From: Wurfbainia villosa
Taxonomy: Eukaryota; Streptophyta; Magnoliopsida; Zingiberales; Zingiberaceae
Assembly (NCBI GenBank): GCA_025175895.1
Contig: CM045993.1
Location: 49,418,621-49,482,620 of the forward strand
Reading direction: 5' to 3'
Length of the DNA: 64,000 bases
Both the position numbers and the translations under genes were made by a program. The notes below the pieces were generated by a model. It saw only the letters and a list, made by a program, of their open reading frames with translations, was not told the DNA's origin and made no database searches. Below are positions 23,736 through 35,423 of this stretch, piece after piece; the first letter of the stretch is position 1, and each line of letters starts with the position of its first letter.

Positions 23736-25463
23736 GATCAAGTGATAGATGACTCCAACCAAACTAATGTTCAACCAAGTCACCCCATTGATCAAGCATT
23801 AGGTGACACAAACCTAACCCAATCTAGGATTCAGACTAACCACCCTATCGATCAAGTGATAGGAGATCCTAATCTAGGAGTTCGAACTAGAGCATCCTAT
23901 AGGAACCTTAGTCAAATTTCCTTAATTTCAAAGATAGAACCCAAATCAATTGAACAAGCTCTTCTTGATCCCGATTGGATTATTGCAATGCAAGAAGAGC
24001 TAGCTCAATTTACTAGGAATGAAGTGTAGGAATTAGTACCACCACCTAAAGACAAAACGATAATTGGAACAAGGTGGGTGTTTCGAAATAAGCTTGATGA
24101 TAAAGGTGAAGTAGTTAGAAACAAGGCTAGGTTAGTCGCCAAAGGGTTTAGCCAAGTCGAAGGCTTAGATTACGAAGAAACCTATGCCCCAGTAGCTAGA
24201 CTCGAATCCATTCGAATGTTGCTAGCTAATGCCGCACATCGAGGATTTAAGCCGTTTCAAATGGATGTTAAGTCGGCATTCCTAAATGGATACATTAAAG
24301 AAGAAGTTTATGTTAGCCAACCCCCCGGATTCGAAAATCTAGATAAACCCGACCATGTTCTAAAACTTAAGAAAGCTCTCTATGGACTTAAACAAGCTCC
24401 TCGAGCTTGGTACGAGAGACTTTCAATCCATCTTAAGTCAAAAGGGTTTAACCAAGGCTTAGTTGACCCAACTCTCTTCGTAAAAACCTTAGGTAAAGAA
24501 ATATTCATAGCTTAAATTTACGTAGATGATATAATTTTTGGAACCTCTAACTCAGCCTTACTAAACGAGTTCATTTCACTCATGGAAAGTGAGTTTGAAA
24601 TGAACTTGGTAGGCGAGTTAAGTTTCTTTTTAGGTCTACAAATTAAACAAACTAAGGATGGTATATACCTATATCAACAAAAATACACTAAGGAGTTAAT
24701 TAAAAGATTTGGAATGCAAGACGCTAAGATAATAAACACCCCAATGGCGATTAATGTTAACATAGGAGAAGACCTAGAAAGTAAGTCCATTGACTTAAAG
24801 TACTATAGGAGCGTGATAGGAAGTCTCCTATACTTAACTGTGAGTCGACCCGACATCCTATTCATAGTAAGTATGTGCGCCAGGTTTCAAACCTGTGCTA
24901 AGGAGTCTCACCTAACCCTAGTTAAGCGTATCCTTAGATATCTTAAGGGTACACTTAACGTTGGTATTTGGTACCCTAGATCTACGGAGTTTGAACTAAT
25001 CGGCTACTCCGATTCGGATTATGCCGGTAGTAAACTCGATAGAAAGAGCACGAGTGGTTGTTGTCAACTACTCGGCTCAAGTCTAGTGAGTTGGTGCAGT
25101 AGGAAGCAACATTGTGTTGCCTTATCTACCACCAAAGCCGAATACGTTGCGATGGGTGAGTGTGTAACTCAGCTTCTTTGGATGAAGCACACTCTCCGAG
25201 ACTTTAGGTTGGACTTCACCAAAACTAAAATTTTTGTAGACAACATAAGTTCGATAAATCTAACTAAGAACCCTATATGCCATTCAAGGACAAAGCATAT
25301 AGAGGTAAAACACCATTTCATTCGAGAACATGTAGCCAACGGCTCCATACAACTCGAATATGTTGACTCGAAGTCTAACCTAGCAGACATATTTACTAAA
25401 CCACTACCCGAAGCCAAATTTAGTCTCTTGAGATGAAGATTAGGCATGTGCGTAATAGAATAA
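23736..25463 (+). pseudogene. pol: B1 reverse transcriptase and RNase H with three stops
   Basis: One frame from the Pro/Gln-rich integrase tail (SHPIDQ repeats) to TAA 25461, broken by TAG 24027 (Trp codon in B2), TAA 24513 (Gln in B2) and TGA 25434 (Arg in B2). RT shows KARLVAKGFSQVEGLDYEET, QMDVKSAFLNGY, YGLKQAPRAWYERL and YVDDIIFGTSN. RNase H shows YSDSDYAGSKLDRKSTSGCC, LSTTKAEY (the second acidic residue, Glu in B2, is Lys three residues earlier but Glu is kept in AEY) and FVDNISSINL, then KHIEVKHHFIREHV and DIFTKPLPEA. No env-like frame follows. Confidence 0.9.
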
Positions 25464-26314
25464 GAACTTGCAAATTATATTTTCTTACTACTATTTCTTA
25501 CTTTTTTTTCATGGAACTAGCATAGGACATACCTTAGATATCATGCACCTATAGATTTAAGGAGCCAATACATCTCACAACACATAGGACTAATGTGTTT
25601 GTGTACTTAGCCACGTAGATGGGCGTGAGATGTTAGGACCTTACTCCTAGTTCCAGATGTAGAGCTAGTGCATCGCTATGAACCACAGAGTATACTCATA
25701 CATACTAACCGACTCTGACCAGGACTGGTTGATCCTTCATATCAATCAAGCCAAATATGAGTCGAACATTTTATAGATGAACTTATTTTCAGTATATTAT
25801 TTTTAAAAATAAAAATGTGGAACATGCTTGGACTTTAAATTTAACATTTATTTTGTTTTCCACACACCCCTTACTCTTTTCGATATACGGCAAAAGGGGG
25901 AGAAAAAGGAGAAAAAGGACAAAAGTTAAGGGGTCAAAAATTTTTTTTTGATAACTTAACTCTTACTTCATAATTAAACCAAAAGTTAACTTTAAGTTTT
26001 GAAAACTTATTTAACTTTTAACAAAAGGCCAAGGTTAAGAAATCATTTGGTTTCTTAACTTAAAACTTATTTTAAACACTATGGCCAATATTAAGTAATT
26101 TCGGTTACTTAATTCTTTTTCTTAGTAGCACATATCAAGGGGGAGAGTTAAAACCCTTTCTCAAGTACTCACCCTCGGTCAAGGGGGAGGATTCCTCAAG
26201 GCGGAGCACTTGAAAAAGAATTTTTATATACTCCTACTCATTCATGCATAATCTCATACTTATTTTTGTCTTATCTTTGTATGTGGGTTTGCCATAAATC
26301 AAAAAGGGGGAGAT
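25464..26314 (+). other. B1 3' spacer with a run of polypurine tracts
   Basis: Non-coding. Purine blocks occur at about 25892-25920 (AAAAGGGGGAGAAAAAGGAG), 26140-26150 (AAGGGGGAGAG), 26181-26191 (AAGGGGGAGG) and finally 26301-26314 (AAAAAGGGGGAGAT) next to the LTR. Several purine tracts upstream of the 3' LTR are a known trait of Sireviruses. Confidence 0.75.
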
Positions 26315-27382
26315 TGTTGGTGCAGTGGGCACCTAAGTCGAACCTAAGTTTTGATTATAGTAAACGGTATAAAGTTAAGCTTATATTGTTATCTCACGAG
26401 CTAAAACAAGTGTGCAGAAAAGTCTCAATGCTGGAGCTGAAGGCTAGCGACACCCGGAGGAAGCCGCGGTGGTCGAGCGACACTCGAGTTACTTCGGAGG
26501 GAGCCGAAGGAATCGAGTGGAAGGCCGAAAGCAAAAGCGACACGTAAGTATCGAGGTAAGCTCGTGTGTGCGAACGTAAGTGAGGTCGTATCCTCTTTAC
26601 AGGGATGATCTTAGGCGACGATCCGACCCAAGACTTCCCATGGAAGGTCTATGTTGAGATCGGACGGCAAGTGGTCGTCGAATCCACTTATATTTTGAGC
26701 TAACTCTTTATTGTAGTCAAAAATCCTGGCCATCAGTTCAACCGGCCAGTTCAACCGGCCAGTTCAACCGGTGGTCAAAAATCAACCTCGAGGAGTCAAG
26801 CTTTATCACCATTTTTCAAGGAGTTTTGTGCCCATTTGTGATTGGTTGAAGACCCATTCGTTGAGGGGCTTAAAGGCTATAAAAGGAGGGCCAAACCTAG
26901 GGTTTCATCCTCAATTCTAAGTGCTCAAAAGCCTCCGTTACGCTGCAACTCTCCGACGACTCTACAATAACGAAGTGCTGCCAACAACCCTAGCTTAAAG
27001 TTTCTTTTGTTTAGTTGTTGGTATAATCTTAATTTGTTATTGCTTTCAATATTGCAATTCCTTTTAATCGAGGCTTTTCGTTGCATTTTACTTTAATAGA
27101 AGAGAGGGTTTGTCTCTCTATCTTTTTGCTTCGAAAACTTTTGTAATCGTAAAACTCCTACCTCCAACGAGGAGGAGTGTTTTAGTGAATTGCCCTCCGT
27201 ACACGGTCTAGGACCGTTAGGGCCTTGGAGTAGTGCCGAAGGCTACAAACCAAGTAAAAAAACTATTTGTCTCATTTAGTTTTTATTTACATTTCCGCTG
27301 CGTTTAATTGTTTATCGAACGATTTAAAAGAAAAGTTTTTATCTCTATTCACCCCCCTCTAGCGATCCGCTTCGATCCAACA
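26315..27382 (+). repeat. B1 3' LTR
   Basis: 1068 bp, same ends as the 5' LTR. It differs mainly in the U3 repeat block: TTCAACCGG at 26737, 26750 and 26763 (13-bp period), against two copies in the 5' LTR. TATAAAA at 26878-26884. Confidence 0.93.
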
Positions 27383-28051
27383 ATAATCATTATTTGACCT
27401 AGTGATCCGCAAACAAACTCATCCGATGGGGAGGAAGCATTCAGAGCCGACGCACAAGTTTGTTGCATCACACGTCAAATTGTAATGGAGGCCGCGGGAA
27501 TTAATTAAAATGTCCCTCTCCCACTTAGTAAATTGACAGTGAGGAATTTTCAAGCACACACAACATGAATATAAAACAAATCAGCAATAAATATGAAAAA
27601 AAAAACAATTTTCCCAACTATTATGGCATTGTTCTCCAATATGTGTCCCGTCGTGTCGCCACCTCGTCCGCTCCACCTTTTCCCGTGCGCAAGTCACCAA
27701 AGAGATCCGAGCCAAGATAAACTATTTTAATTTACATCCATCGATCCTATACTCCACGAAGGAGTGTACAAATAATCTAGATCGAAAGTAAACTAAAATG
27801 AGTGGCTAAACAATGTCGTATTTAATTACAAAAATTAAATACTAATTTAGCCTCATCAACCCCGAGGATTCAAATAATATACAATCACATACACATGCAA
27901 TCACATACACACATATATAGCCATAATAGTTGGAACTTATGTCTGCAACCAAAAAGTTATCCTACGCACATCCTATTATCATCCGGCATATACAATATAT
28001 GATAAGTGCATGAAAGTAACCGAATCCAAAACACTCAAAACCGGAAACCAT
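27383..28051 (-). other. A3 leader, PBS-proximal part
   Basis: Continues the leader cut at 18700, and includes the plus-strand CTCCCACTTAG at about 27525-27535 (complement of the leader purine motif). It matches A1 at about 600-1040 and contains no gene. Confidence 0.83.
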
Positions 28052-28064
28052 GGCTCTGATATCA
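28052..28064 (-). other. A3 primer-binding site
   Basis: The complement reads TGATATCAGAGCC, an initiator-Met tRNA type site with one change, three bases from the 5' LTR. Confidence 0.85.
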
Positions 28065-28067
28065 ATT

Positions 28068-30051
28068 TGATAGCATGCTCGGAGACTCATTGGCTCCAAT
28101 GTCCCCGGATTAAAATTTCCACTAATGAAAACTAATCCGGATGGGATGAGTTTCCTAAGCTCAACCAATTCATCATCGTGCTAACGACTTGAGCGATCAC
28201 TTGAACAAACTAGTTGTTCAAGCAACAAAACTCTTCTAGTCGGTTAGCTGCGGAAGAGACGACGGACGGATCGCCGGTTTTTGTGTTTATCTTCGGGGTC
28301 AATGATTATACAAATACATATGGACGTAGATATGTATAATCAACACATACAAACATATTAATAAGAACATGCAAAGATCGATAATAAAACTTGTAAAACT
28401 TTTATACCTCTCGATCTTCTATCATATGTCCTAACCTCCTTGTAGACTTCGTGTGGGCGAAGATCCTCCACAAGTTGAAGCTTCCTAGATCTTCTTCAAT
28501 CAAAAGAAAGAAGAACTCTCCTTCCCTTCTTGCTTGAGCCAACCACCAAGCGACAAAAGCTTGATGCCGCCGACCCCAAGAAAAGAGAGAACAAGATGGC
28601 CAACCAAGGAACCAAACAAGGGAACAATCCCTAGCTCCTAGTGTCACCGACCAAAAAGAAAAGGATGAGAGAAAGACCGGCCAAAGGGGAGCAATAGAGG
28701 ACCCTAAAACCCCTTTGTGCTGCCGGCCCTAGATGGAGTGAAGAGGAGAGGAGGAATAGGTTGAGCGCCGACCAAGGTAGAGGAAAAAGAGATAGGTGTC
28801 GGCAACCCCTTAGGAAGAAGAAGGGAACCTCTCTTATTGTTGCCGCCCACTCCACCTCTCAAACCCTAGCCGCCCAACCAAACCCTAAACTTCCTTGGAT
28901 TTCTTGCCGCCCAAGCTAATGATAGGCAAAACCCTAATCTCCAAAAACAACCAACCATCTTGCCGCCCACCTTAAGCCCCCTTTAATAGAGTTAGGCTTA
29001 AGCCTTGTTTTAATCTCCACCGTTGGTTCTAGGGATTTAATCCCAACCGTCGGATCTAGAGATTTAATCTCACTCGTCAGATCTAGAGATTTAATCTCCA
29101 CCATCGGATCTAGAGTTTTGTTTTCCATCATTGGATCTAGGCTCCATGAGGTGTTAATAGGCTACAATAGGGACCATGAGGAGAAGTTGGATCTTGGCCA
29201 CCCGATGGATCGGAACTGCACAAACTTGATCCATCAATGATGTTCCATTCCACTAAAGGATCATTATTGAATTACCTCACCAACCCCCATAAATTAATAT
29301 GGGCTCCATATATTATTTGTACATCCATCTCCCCGTGTTTAAGATATCGAATGTCCGTCAATTAATTGATTTACTGACCATCAATCAATTAACATCTAAC
29401 TCCCCGAGTAGTACCACTTAACCTTATCATCATGTTGACTAAGTCAACCTGCAGGGTTTACATGATGAACCTTATGAGCTCCTCAAGGGGACATCATCAA
29501 CCTAATATATAGGACACGATTTCCTCCTATAATTAACGGCACACCATGTAAATAATATCATTTCCCAACTTACCGGGCATATTGATTTTATCCATTTAAA
29601 TCTCACCCTTTGGTAAATCAAAGAAATAAATACTAAGTACATGTGCCCGTTATTATATTGAGATTAAGAGCATGTACAACATAATATCCGAGGTCCGATT
29701 CAATTATGTAGTCAGCAATAAATTGAATCACCTCTATGTCGGTCCTGCTCAATACACCTAAGTGTACTAGTGTAACTCTATGTTCAAGACAAACCAATAC
29801 TAAGCTACACTACAACCATGCCAATGGTTTGTCCAAAACCATCTTGGTTGTGAGCCTCTACTTATATTCTACAAGGGACTGATAACATGATCTTCTGTGC
29901 CACACCAAGCACCATGTTATCTACAATGCAAAATATTAGACAATATGCACACATATAATAAATATAAAGTGCAAACAATGATCATGTGATTCTTATTTCA
30001 AAATAAAAATGTTCATACAAAAGAGCTAGGCTTTCAGTATACATTCCAACA
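28068..30051 (-). repeat. A3 5' LTR (antisense)
   Basis: 1984 bp, TGATAGCATG to CCAACA on the plus strand. It carries the same U3 repeats (about 29000-29120), and a TATTAAA where the partner has TATAAAA. Minus frames at 28402-28647, 28631-28855 and 28934-29131 are non-coding. Confidence 0.92.
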
Positions 30052-30465
30052 CGTAAGCTATTTTAGAGGGACAAAAGGTGGTTTGTTCTATAGTCCTAGA
30101 GATCAGAGGGTAATCGTTAGCACAAACGCCCGGTTTTTAGAGGAAAACTATGTGATGAACCACAAACCCATGAGCAAGATTGTTCTGGAGGAATTAAGAG
30201 AGGAAGTCACTACTTCAGTACCAATAGTACAAGAGGACATACCACAAGTGACTGCACTGCATGTCATAGAGAATAAACAGGTGATACCTCGTCATAGTGG
30301 GAGGGTTGTTAGACAACCTGATAGATTTATGTTCTTTGGAGAATCTTTTGATTTGGTCCCTGACGAACATGAACCTGATCCATGGACATACGACGAGGCA
30401 ATCCAAGATAAAGATGCAGTATCTTGGCAAAGGGTGATAAATTCTGAGATAGAATCTATGGTTTC
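30052..30465 (+). pseudogene. pol: A2 integrase carboxy-terminal hinge
   Basis: Continues A2 after A3. It reads GGLFYSPRDQRVIVSTNARF, NYVMNHKPMSKIVLEEL, RHSGRVVRQPDRFMF, YDEAIQDKDAVSWQRV and NSEIESM, open through this stretch. It is broken at about 30462-30466 in the first residues of RT, where unrelated LTR sequence H begins. No target duplication is seen at that border, so it looks like a deletion or recombination junction. Confidence 0.85.
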
Positions 30466-31198
30466 AAATCAGTGCCTCGATTGGAGGGCCAGTTGAGGCG
30501 GCGCCTCGACTTGAGGACGCAACTGGCATCTCGACTCGTTTCAGCACAGGTATGAAGATGGAGGCTCAGAAGCAAGGTGCCTCAACTAGCGCCTCGACTG
30601 GGGTCCCAATCGAGGCACCGCCTCGACTGGTTTCTGACCGTTGGAGCTCGGGAGGTTTTGACGCAGGTTTATAAGAAGAGGCTTTAGGGTTTCTTCAAGT
30701 TGCAATATTCAACTATTCTTTTGATGATTTTGAGGGCAATTTGAAGGGAGTGCTGCTGCATTTTAGGGCCTTCAAAATCAACCCAAAGCAACCAATAATC
30801 AAGGATTCAAAAGCCCTAATCTGTAAAGAGTTTTTATTTGCTTTCTCTATTTGCTTTTGTATTTGTTGTAGTTTCTTGTGGTATATCATTCTTATTGTTT
30901 GTAAGAGCCTTGTGAGAGGTTCATCCACCTCCGGTGTGTTCACCGAGAAGGAGAAGAGATATAGTGGTGGTGTGCATCACTAGAGTCCACTAGGGCTCGC
31001 CCGTGGAGTTGGAACTAGGGTTCCAAACCATGTAAAATCCTCGTATTGTGCTTGTTGTGTGTTTTGTATGTGTATTTATTTTTGTATTTGTATTTCCACT
31101 ACGTACTAACAATTGTAGACAAGCACGATCGGATTCCTCCATCCGAATCAAAGCAAATTGCTATTCACCCCCCTCTAGCGACGCCAACGGTCCTAACA
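30466..31198 (+). repeat. Orphan 5'-truncated LTR (H)
   Basis: Ends CTATTCACCCCCCTCTAGCGA then CCTAACA, like family F and B LTRs, and shares an F-like segment near 30730-30790, but lacks a TG start. U3 has GCCTCGACTGG-type repeats (about 30473-30635). TTTATAAGAAGAGG near 30669 could be its TATA region. It abuts F2 internal sequence with no primer site, so it is not the F2 5' LTR. Frames inside are non-coding. Confidence 0.7.
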
Positions 31199-31350
31199 TT
31201 AACCTAAGCAAGACCCAAATGACCAAGGCTTCTAGGCCTAGGAGGGTCATTAAGAGGGTATCTAGGGAAGTTGTCCCTAAGTAATACCTAGTAAACCCAA
31301 GGTGCTCCAATAGTTATTGGGTTCCTAGGAGCGTGATCGATTCACGCTAA
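31199..31350 (+). pseudogene. gag: F2 gag carboxy-terminal remnant
   Basis: Reads QMTKASRPRRVIKRVSREV, then TAA at 31282 where F1 has GAA, then YLVNPRCSNSYWVPRSV and TAA 31348. Matches the F1 Gag tail. Confidence 0.8.
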
Positions 31351-33153
31351 ATAGGTTAGGGTGTGGCAACTTTAAGTGGATGGGTAGTTAACCTAACCAT
31401 GGTAAAGGTGGTACTTTAGTTCATTTCCAAGGTTGTGGGTATCTTGGAAATAAGTTTGATCATAATCCTAAAAGATTTTAGGATGTGCCAATATTATTTA
31501 AGAAGTTTGATAAATTGATCAAATTTACACAATTTTGGTCTTAAAGTCATTGTGTGCCATTTTGGGTTTTTGGCACACATGGAGGATTAGTAGTAATATG
31601 ACAAAATGGGTTTAATAATAACAAATGACAACTAATATTAAAATTTAGGTATTATATACCTTTATATTTTATTTGCCATGTCTTGATTGCCATATACCAT
31701 GTCATGACATCATATTCATTTAAATCATATAAATGTCAAGATTATGCTTAGGGTTTATCTTTTATTGTCATGTAGGTTTAAATTAAATCATATGTCATGA
31801 CATCATGATCATTGTCTATGCTTATTTATGTTATCTTTTATGCCATGATCATTCATGCATTTATGAAAATTTATTTAAGGACATTTGGCATGACTTGAAG
31901 TCCCATGTATAAGGGAATCAAGTAGTGTTGTCTTAGAAAAATCCATGTGATCCTAGTTTACGATGAACAAAACCCACATCTCAAATCTAATTGACATGTG
32001 TGTGTTTTCAAACACTCTAGACACATGTGAGATGTTAGGAAATGAGTTAAGTTCAAGGTGCATGGTTCTTGCATCTAGATGAATTCAAACTCATCTAAAA
32101 CCTTGGATGAATCATGAGGAAAGCTTATGTACAAGTCACATGTATTAAGCTCATAGACCATTGTTCAAGATAAGGTTTTAAAACTATTTCAAAATCATTT
32201 TGAAAAACCTTGGTGAAGTCTATCTTTTGATAGCAATCAACATTGATGATGTTGATACAAAGTGAGCTCAAAACAATGATGTTTTTCTCATTTTTAAACT
32301 TTGTATCAAATTCACTATTTTTTGTGTAAATTATTTTTCTAATATTTTTCACCCATTGTATTGCTTATGAGTATTATATGTATAAATTTTCACGATTTTT
32401 CAAGTTACGTATAATTACTTATGCATTTTCATTTTTCATTTCTGAAATCTGATATCTGCGTTTTGTAGATATCAATCTACTGCCTCTTGATAGAAGACGA
32501 CTGATTACTATCAGAGTCGACTGCCAGAGATGATTTCGGGTGAACAAGGATGTTTAGCCAATGTTTCAGCTATGTTAGGCTATCCTAACTACTCCTAACC
32601 CTAGGATATGCTTTGGAAAGCATTGGAAAGGGTGAAAATCCATTGGATATAGATTAGGAGAGTTGTTTAGGGTGATGTATCAATTTTAAGGTGTGGGAAA
32701 GTTTAATGTTGAACTTTTAACCTTATGTTTAATGGTTTAGTATTCATATAAGCTTAGGGACTCTCCATGGATATTGTTGGTGCAATGGTCAAGGGGGAGC
32801 ATGCCTTTAGGGGAGGTATCCATTATGGCATGATGAATGTGTTCTTCCTCATGAGGGGGAGAAATGGGAATGTGAGATGCCCAATTTGGAAATTGAGAGA
32901 GTTTGTAGGATTGCTTCTCTTGAGTGATATGAGACTTATCACTAGAAAGAGTGAAGGCATCCTGGGTATTTTTGGACCAAGGGAGAGATTGTAAGATCTC
33001 ATTGGGATATGAGACATTGACCTCCTTGGGGAGAACCTTTTTGATGTATGTCAAAAAGGGAGAGAATTTATGGAATTACCAATTTGGGACAATTGGTAAG
33101 GAGACTTTAGTTAGGTGGCCTAACTCAAAGGTGTTTGGTTTTTTCCAAACATC
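31351..33153 (+). other. F2 non-coding 3' region
   Basis: No gene. TTGATACAAAGT (about 32253) and ACTTTGTATCAA (about 32302) form a stem conserved in F1. From 32785 on, purine-rich lines recur (TCAAGGGGGAGCA, GAGGGGGAGAAATGGG, CAAGGGAGAGATTG). TTGTTGGTGCAATGGTC near 32775 imitates an LTR start. Short frames here are not supported. Confidence 0.65.
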
Positions 33154-33167
33154 AAAAAGTGGGAGAT
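33154..33167 (+). other. F2 polypurine tract
   Basis: AAAAAGTGGGAGAT directly before TGTTGGTGCAATC. Confidence 0.8.
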
Positions 33168-34708
33168 TGTTGGTGCAATCGGCCCAGGTCACGATTCACC
33201 GAACTCGAGTTTGACTCGAGTAGTGTTTTGATGTTTGATAGTGATGTCTGACAATGTGGTGGGAAGATTTTTGGTGCAATCAAGCCGGGTCATGATTGAC
33301 CGGACTCGAGTTTGACTCGAGTGGTATTTTGATGTTTGATGATGGTTTGACCATTATCTTGGGAAAAGTCCAAGTCATGGATACTTGGCATGGAAAGTCC
33401 AAGCATGGGTCTTGGCAAGGAAAAGTCCAAGATTGAGTCTTGGCAAATGGAAAGTCCAACATGTGTTGGCAAGGAAAGACCAAGGGTGCAGTCTTGTCCA
33501 CGTAAGTTGAAGTGTGTAGTCCTGGCAATGAAAGACCAAGTCATGGGTACTTGGAAATTGGGATGCCCAAGGGGTGATATTGGCAGCGTAAAGTCCAAGG
33601 GTGGAGTCTTGGTAGCATATATCCAATGGTTGGCGGCGTAAAGTCCAAGCGGATTCTTGGCAGCGTATGTCCAATGTGCCTTGGCGATGTCGACCACATT
33701 AGCATGACGATAGCTGATGGAAGCACCTGAAGGCTAGCATATAGATTAACATGTCATGGATGACTTGGAGGGATCCGATAGGCATGAGGCTGATGGAGGT
33801 GGCTAGAAGGCTTTGTTCTAGCCTAAGGGTGGTCTAGCAAGTATGAGGGTATCATACTTGGGGTAAAACCTTATGTTTGAGGTGTATCAGTCGACTGGGA
33901 CTATAGTGAGTCGACTGATGTTCAACTGTAGGAAATGGCCTTGCAGTTGACTACCAGCATTGGGCAGTCGACTGATCTTGACATCAGTCGACTGCTGGTT
34001 GAGTTTTCGGGATAGAATATTTTTGAGTTGACTGTTAGGGTTTGACAGTGGAGTGATGACTCGATCAGTTGACTGATGGGCATGATCAGTCGACTGATGG
34101 TCTATCCATTTGAACTTATCCAACATGGCTCATGTCGCAGTGAGACAATGACTACAGGATCAGTCGACTGATGGTCTCGATCAGTTAACTACTTGGCAAA
34201 ATCTAGCCCGAGTTGAATGTTTAAAAGGAGCACGAAAGAAGGGATTTGGAAGTGATTTCTTGAGCATCTTTGAGGCGATTTGCTGCTGCAAATCAGGGTC
34301 TTCAAGCACGGTTCAAGTAATCAACAAGCAAGCATTCCAAAGCAATTGTTATAAAGTTTTCTTCACGTTGTTTTGTATATTCATCTTGTATTTGCTTGTT
34401 TTACCTTGTATTACTTAGTGTAATCACTTGTAAGAGGTTTCTCTGCCTCTGACTTGTTATCAAGGAGTATTTGATTAGTGGTGTGTATTTTCATTGTTAA
34501 AGCTCTTTCTAGCCCAATCCGTGGATTAGGAACCTTGAGGTTCCAAACCATGTTATATTTTGTGTTGTGATTGTGTATCTTGTTATTTGTCTTTGTTTTT
34601 GTAAATTCCGCTGTGCTAACAAGATTGTATACGATCAAACGCGAACAAATCCCATTGACACATTGAATCGCTATTCACCCCCCTCTAGCGGGCGCATAAG
34701 TCTTAACA
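33168..34708 (+). repeat. F2 3' LTR
   Basis: 1541 bp, TGTTGG to TTAACA. The first ~55 bp are repeated about 103 bp further in (33270 on). An array of AAGTCCAAG...CTTGGCA hairpin units runs 33358-33690. CAGTCGACTG-type palindromes run 33888-34180. The end matches CTATTCACCCCCCTCTAGCG. Long minus frames at 33280-33726 are by-products of the hairpin array. Confidence 0.9.
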
Positions 34709-35282
34709 AGTGGTTCTTCGCTAGCAGAAGGAACGGTGCCTGAGTCAAGTTCTAAACCAGGCTGGGGAGAAAAGCCTTCCGAACTATGGGTTGGTGGGCG
34801 AGACGATGGGAGCATTGTTGGAATGGGTAAAGGTGAAGATATAGGCGATTTAGCTGAAACTGATTCTCATTCTAGGGGAAGTGTGGAGGAAGAAGAAGAA
34901 TCAAGAGAAGTAATCTCTTCTCCCTATAGTTGTCGATGTGCAGCTCCCCTTAATTCAATTTGGGTTTGTAAAAAAGGAGGGGGTGGCCTAGGGCCACCCA
35001 AAATCGAAGGTGGAGGGGCAAGAAGGCTAGGGTTTGGTGATAATGTCGATGAGGAAAGAGGAGAAGGAGGTTGTGATGGTGAGGTCACCATGGATCAAGG
35101 TAAAATGACGGGGATGAGGTTACCAAAGAACGAGGAGGAGATGTAGGTGTCGGAGCGATGACGGGGGATATGGAGGGAACCGGAACAAAGGGCAATGATA
35201 TGGTGGTAGTAGGTGGCTGATTTTTGCCCCTTCCAAGCTCACGATGATATTTTTCCATTAGTTGTTGAAGGAGAGATTTCAT
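34709..35282 (-). pseudogene. Locus K: Pro/Ser-rich reading frame, truncated
   Basis: ATG at 35282 on the minus strand, beginning MKSLLQQLMEKYHRELGRGK and then Pro/Thr/Ser-rich (IAPTPTSPPRS). It stops at 35085; a different minus frame carries on the Pro/Ser-rich sequence (for example STLSPNPSLLAPPPSILGG, IPTMLPSSRPPTHSS) with two stops until F2 cuts it at 34709. A TATA box lies 130 bp upstream. I do not recognise a family. The plus-strand frame 34736-35146 is its Gly/Glu-rich shadow. It may be the first exon of a gene-like unit or part of a retroelement. Confidence 0.45.
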
Positions 35283-35414
35283 TGTGGTTTCAGAAATAGG
35301 AAAAATGAGGAAGCTATTCGAAGGAAGCAGGAGAGTTTCTTACAGGTAGAGGAATGAGGAGGGGTGCCGAAAATGAAAGGAGTAGAAAGTATGGAAGAGG
35401 GGAGATGAAGGGTC

Positions 35415-35423
35415 TTATATATA
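35415..35423 (-). promoter_or_regulatory. Locus K TATA box, downstream unit
   Basis: The minus strand reads GCTATATATAAGACC, followed by CT-rich sequence and, 130 bp on, the ATG at 35282. Confidence 0.5.

Larger units (their letters stand above)
18701..27382 (+). mobile_element. Sirevirus-like copia element B1, full length
   Basis: 8682 bp with 5' LTR, primer site, gag, spacer, pol, multiple purine tracts and 3' LTR, flanked by ATAAT at 18696-18700 and 27383-27387. It lies in the A3 leader. The large Gag, separate pol frame and repeated purine tracts before the 3' LTR fit the Sirevirus (Maximus/SIRE) lineage of copia; that assignment rests on recalled family features. LTRs look about 97% alike by eye, so insertion is more recent than A3. 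Gag has one internal stop and pol has three stops plus about three frameshifts. Confidence 0.94.
11321..30051 (-). mobile_element. Family-A copia retrotransposon A3, nested host
   Basis: A complete antisense element with both LTRs, primer site, leader, single gag-pol frame and purine tract. It lies in the integrase region of A2: A2 reads up to 11320 and resumes at 30052. Flanking target copies are CTTAA (11316-11320) and CGTAA (30052-30056), one mismatch. After subtracting two later insertions (solo LTR 14866-15940 and B1 18701-27382 with their target copies) A3 is about 9.0 kb. Its gag-pol is one frame with four stops and one frameshift. Confidence 0.93.
31199..34708 (+). mobile_element. Family-F element F2, 3' part
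   Basis: Gag carboxy end, non-coding 3' region, purine tracts and 3' LTR, parallel to F1 at 46760-46920, 49620-51119 and 51120-54908. The left half is missing. It lacks the 2.5-kb cassette that F1 has between gag and the 3' region. The right flank would carry target copy AGTGG (34709-34713). Confidence 0.83.

Noticed and set aside
25464..26314. Env-like ORF after pol in B1, as in some Sireviruses
   Set aside because: All frames are closed and the region is AT-rich spacer with purine tracts.
33280..33726. Overlapping minus-strand frames of 60-135 aa rich in Leu, Gly, Trp, Pro (also 40380-40852 and 51255-51591)
   Set aside because: They arise from the hairpin array in family-F LTRs, in several frames at once, and change with each copy.
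34736..35146. 136-aa plus-strand Gly/Glu-rich frame
   Set aside because: Shadow of the minus-strand Pro/Ser-rich frame, which has an upstream TATA box.
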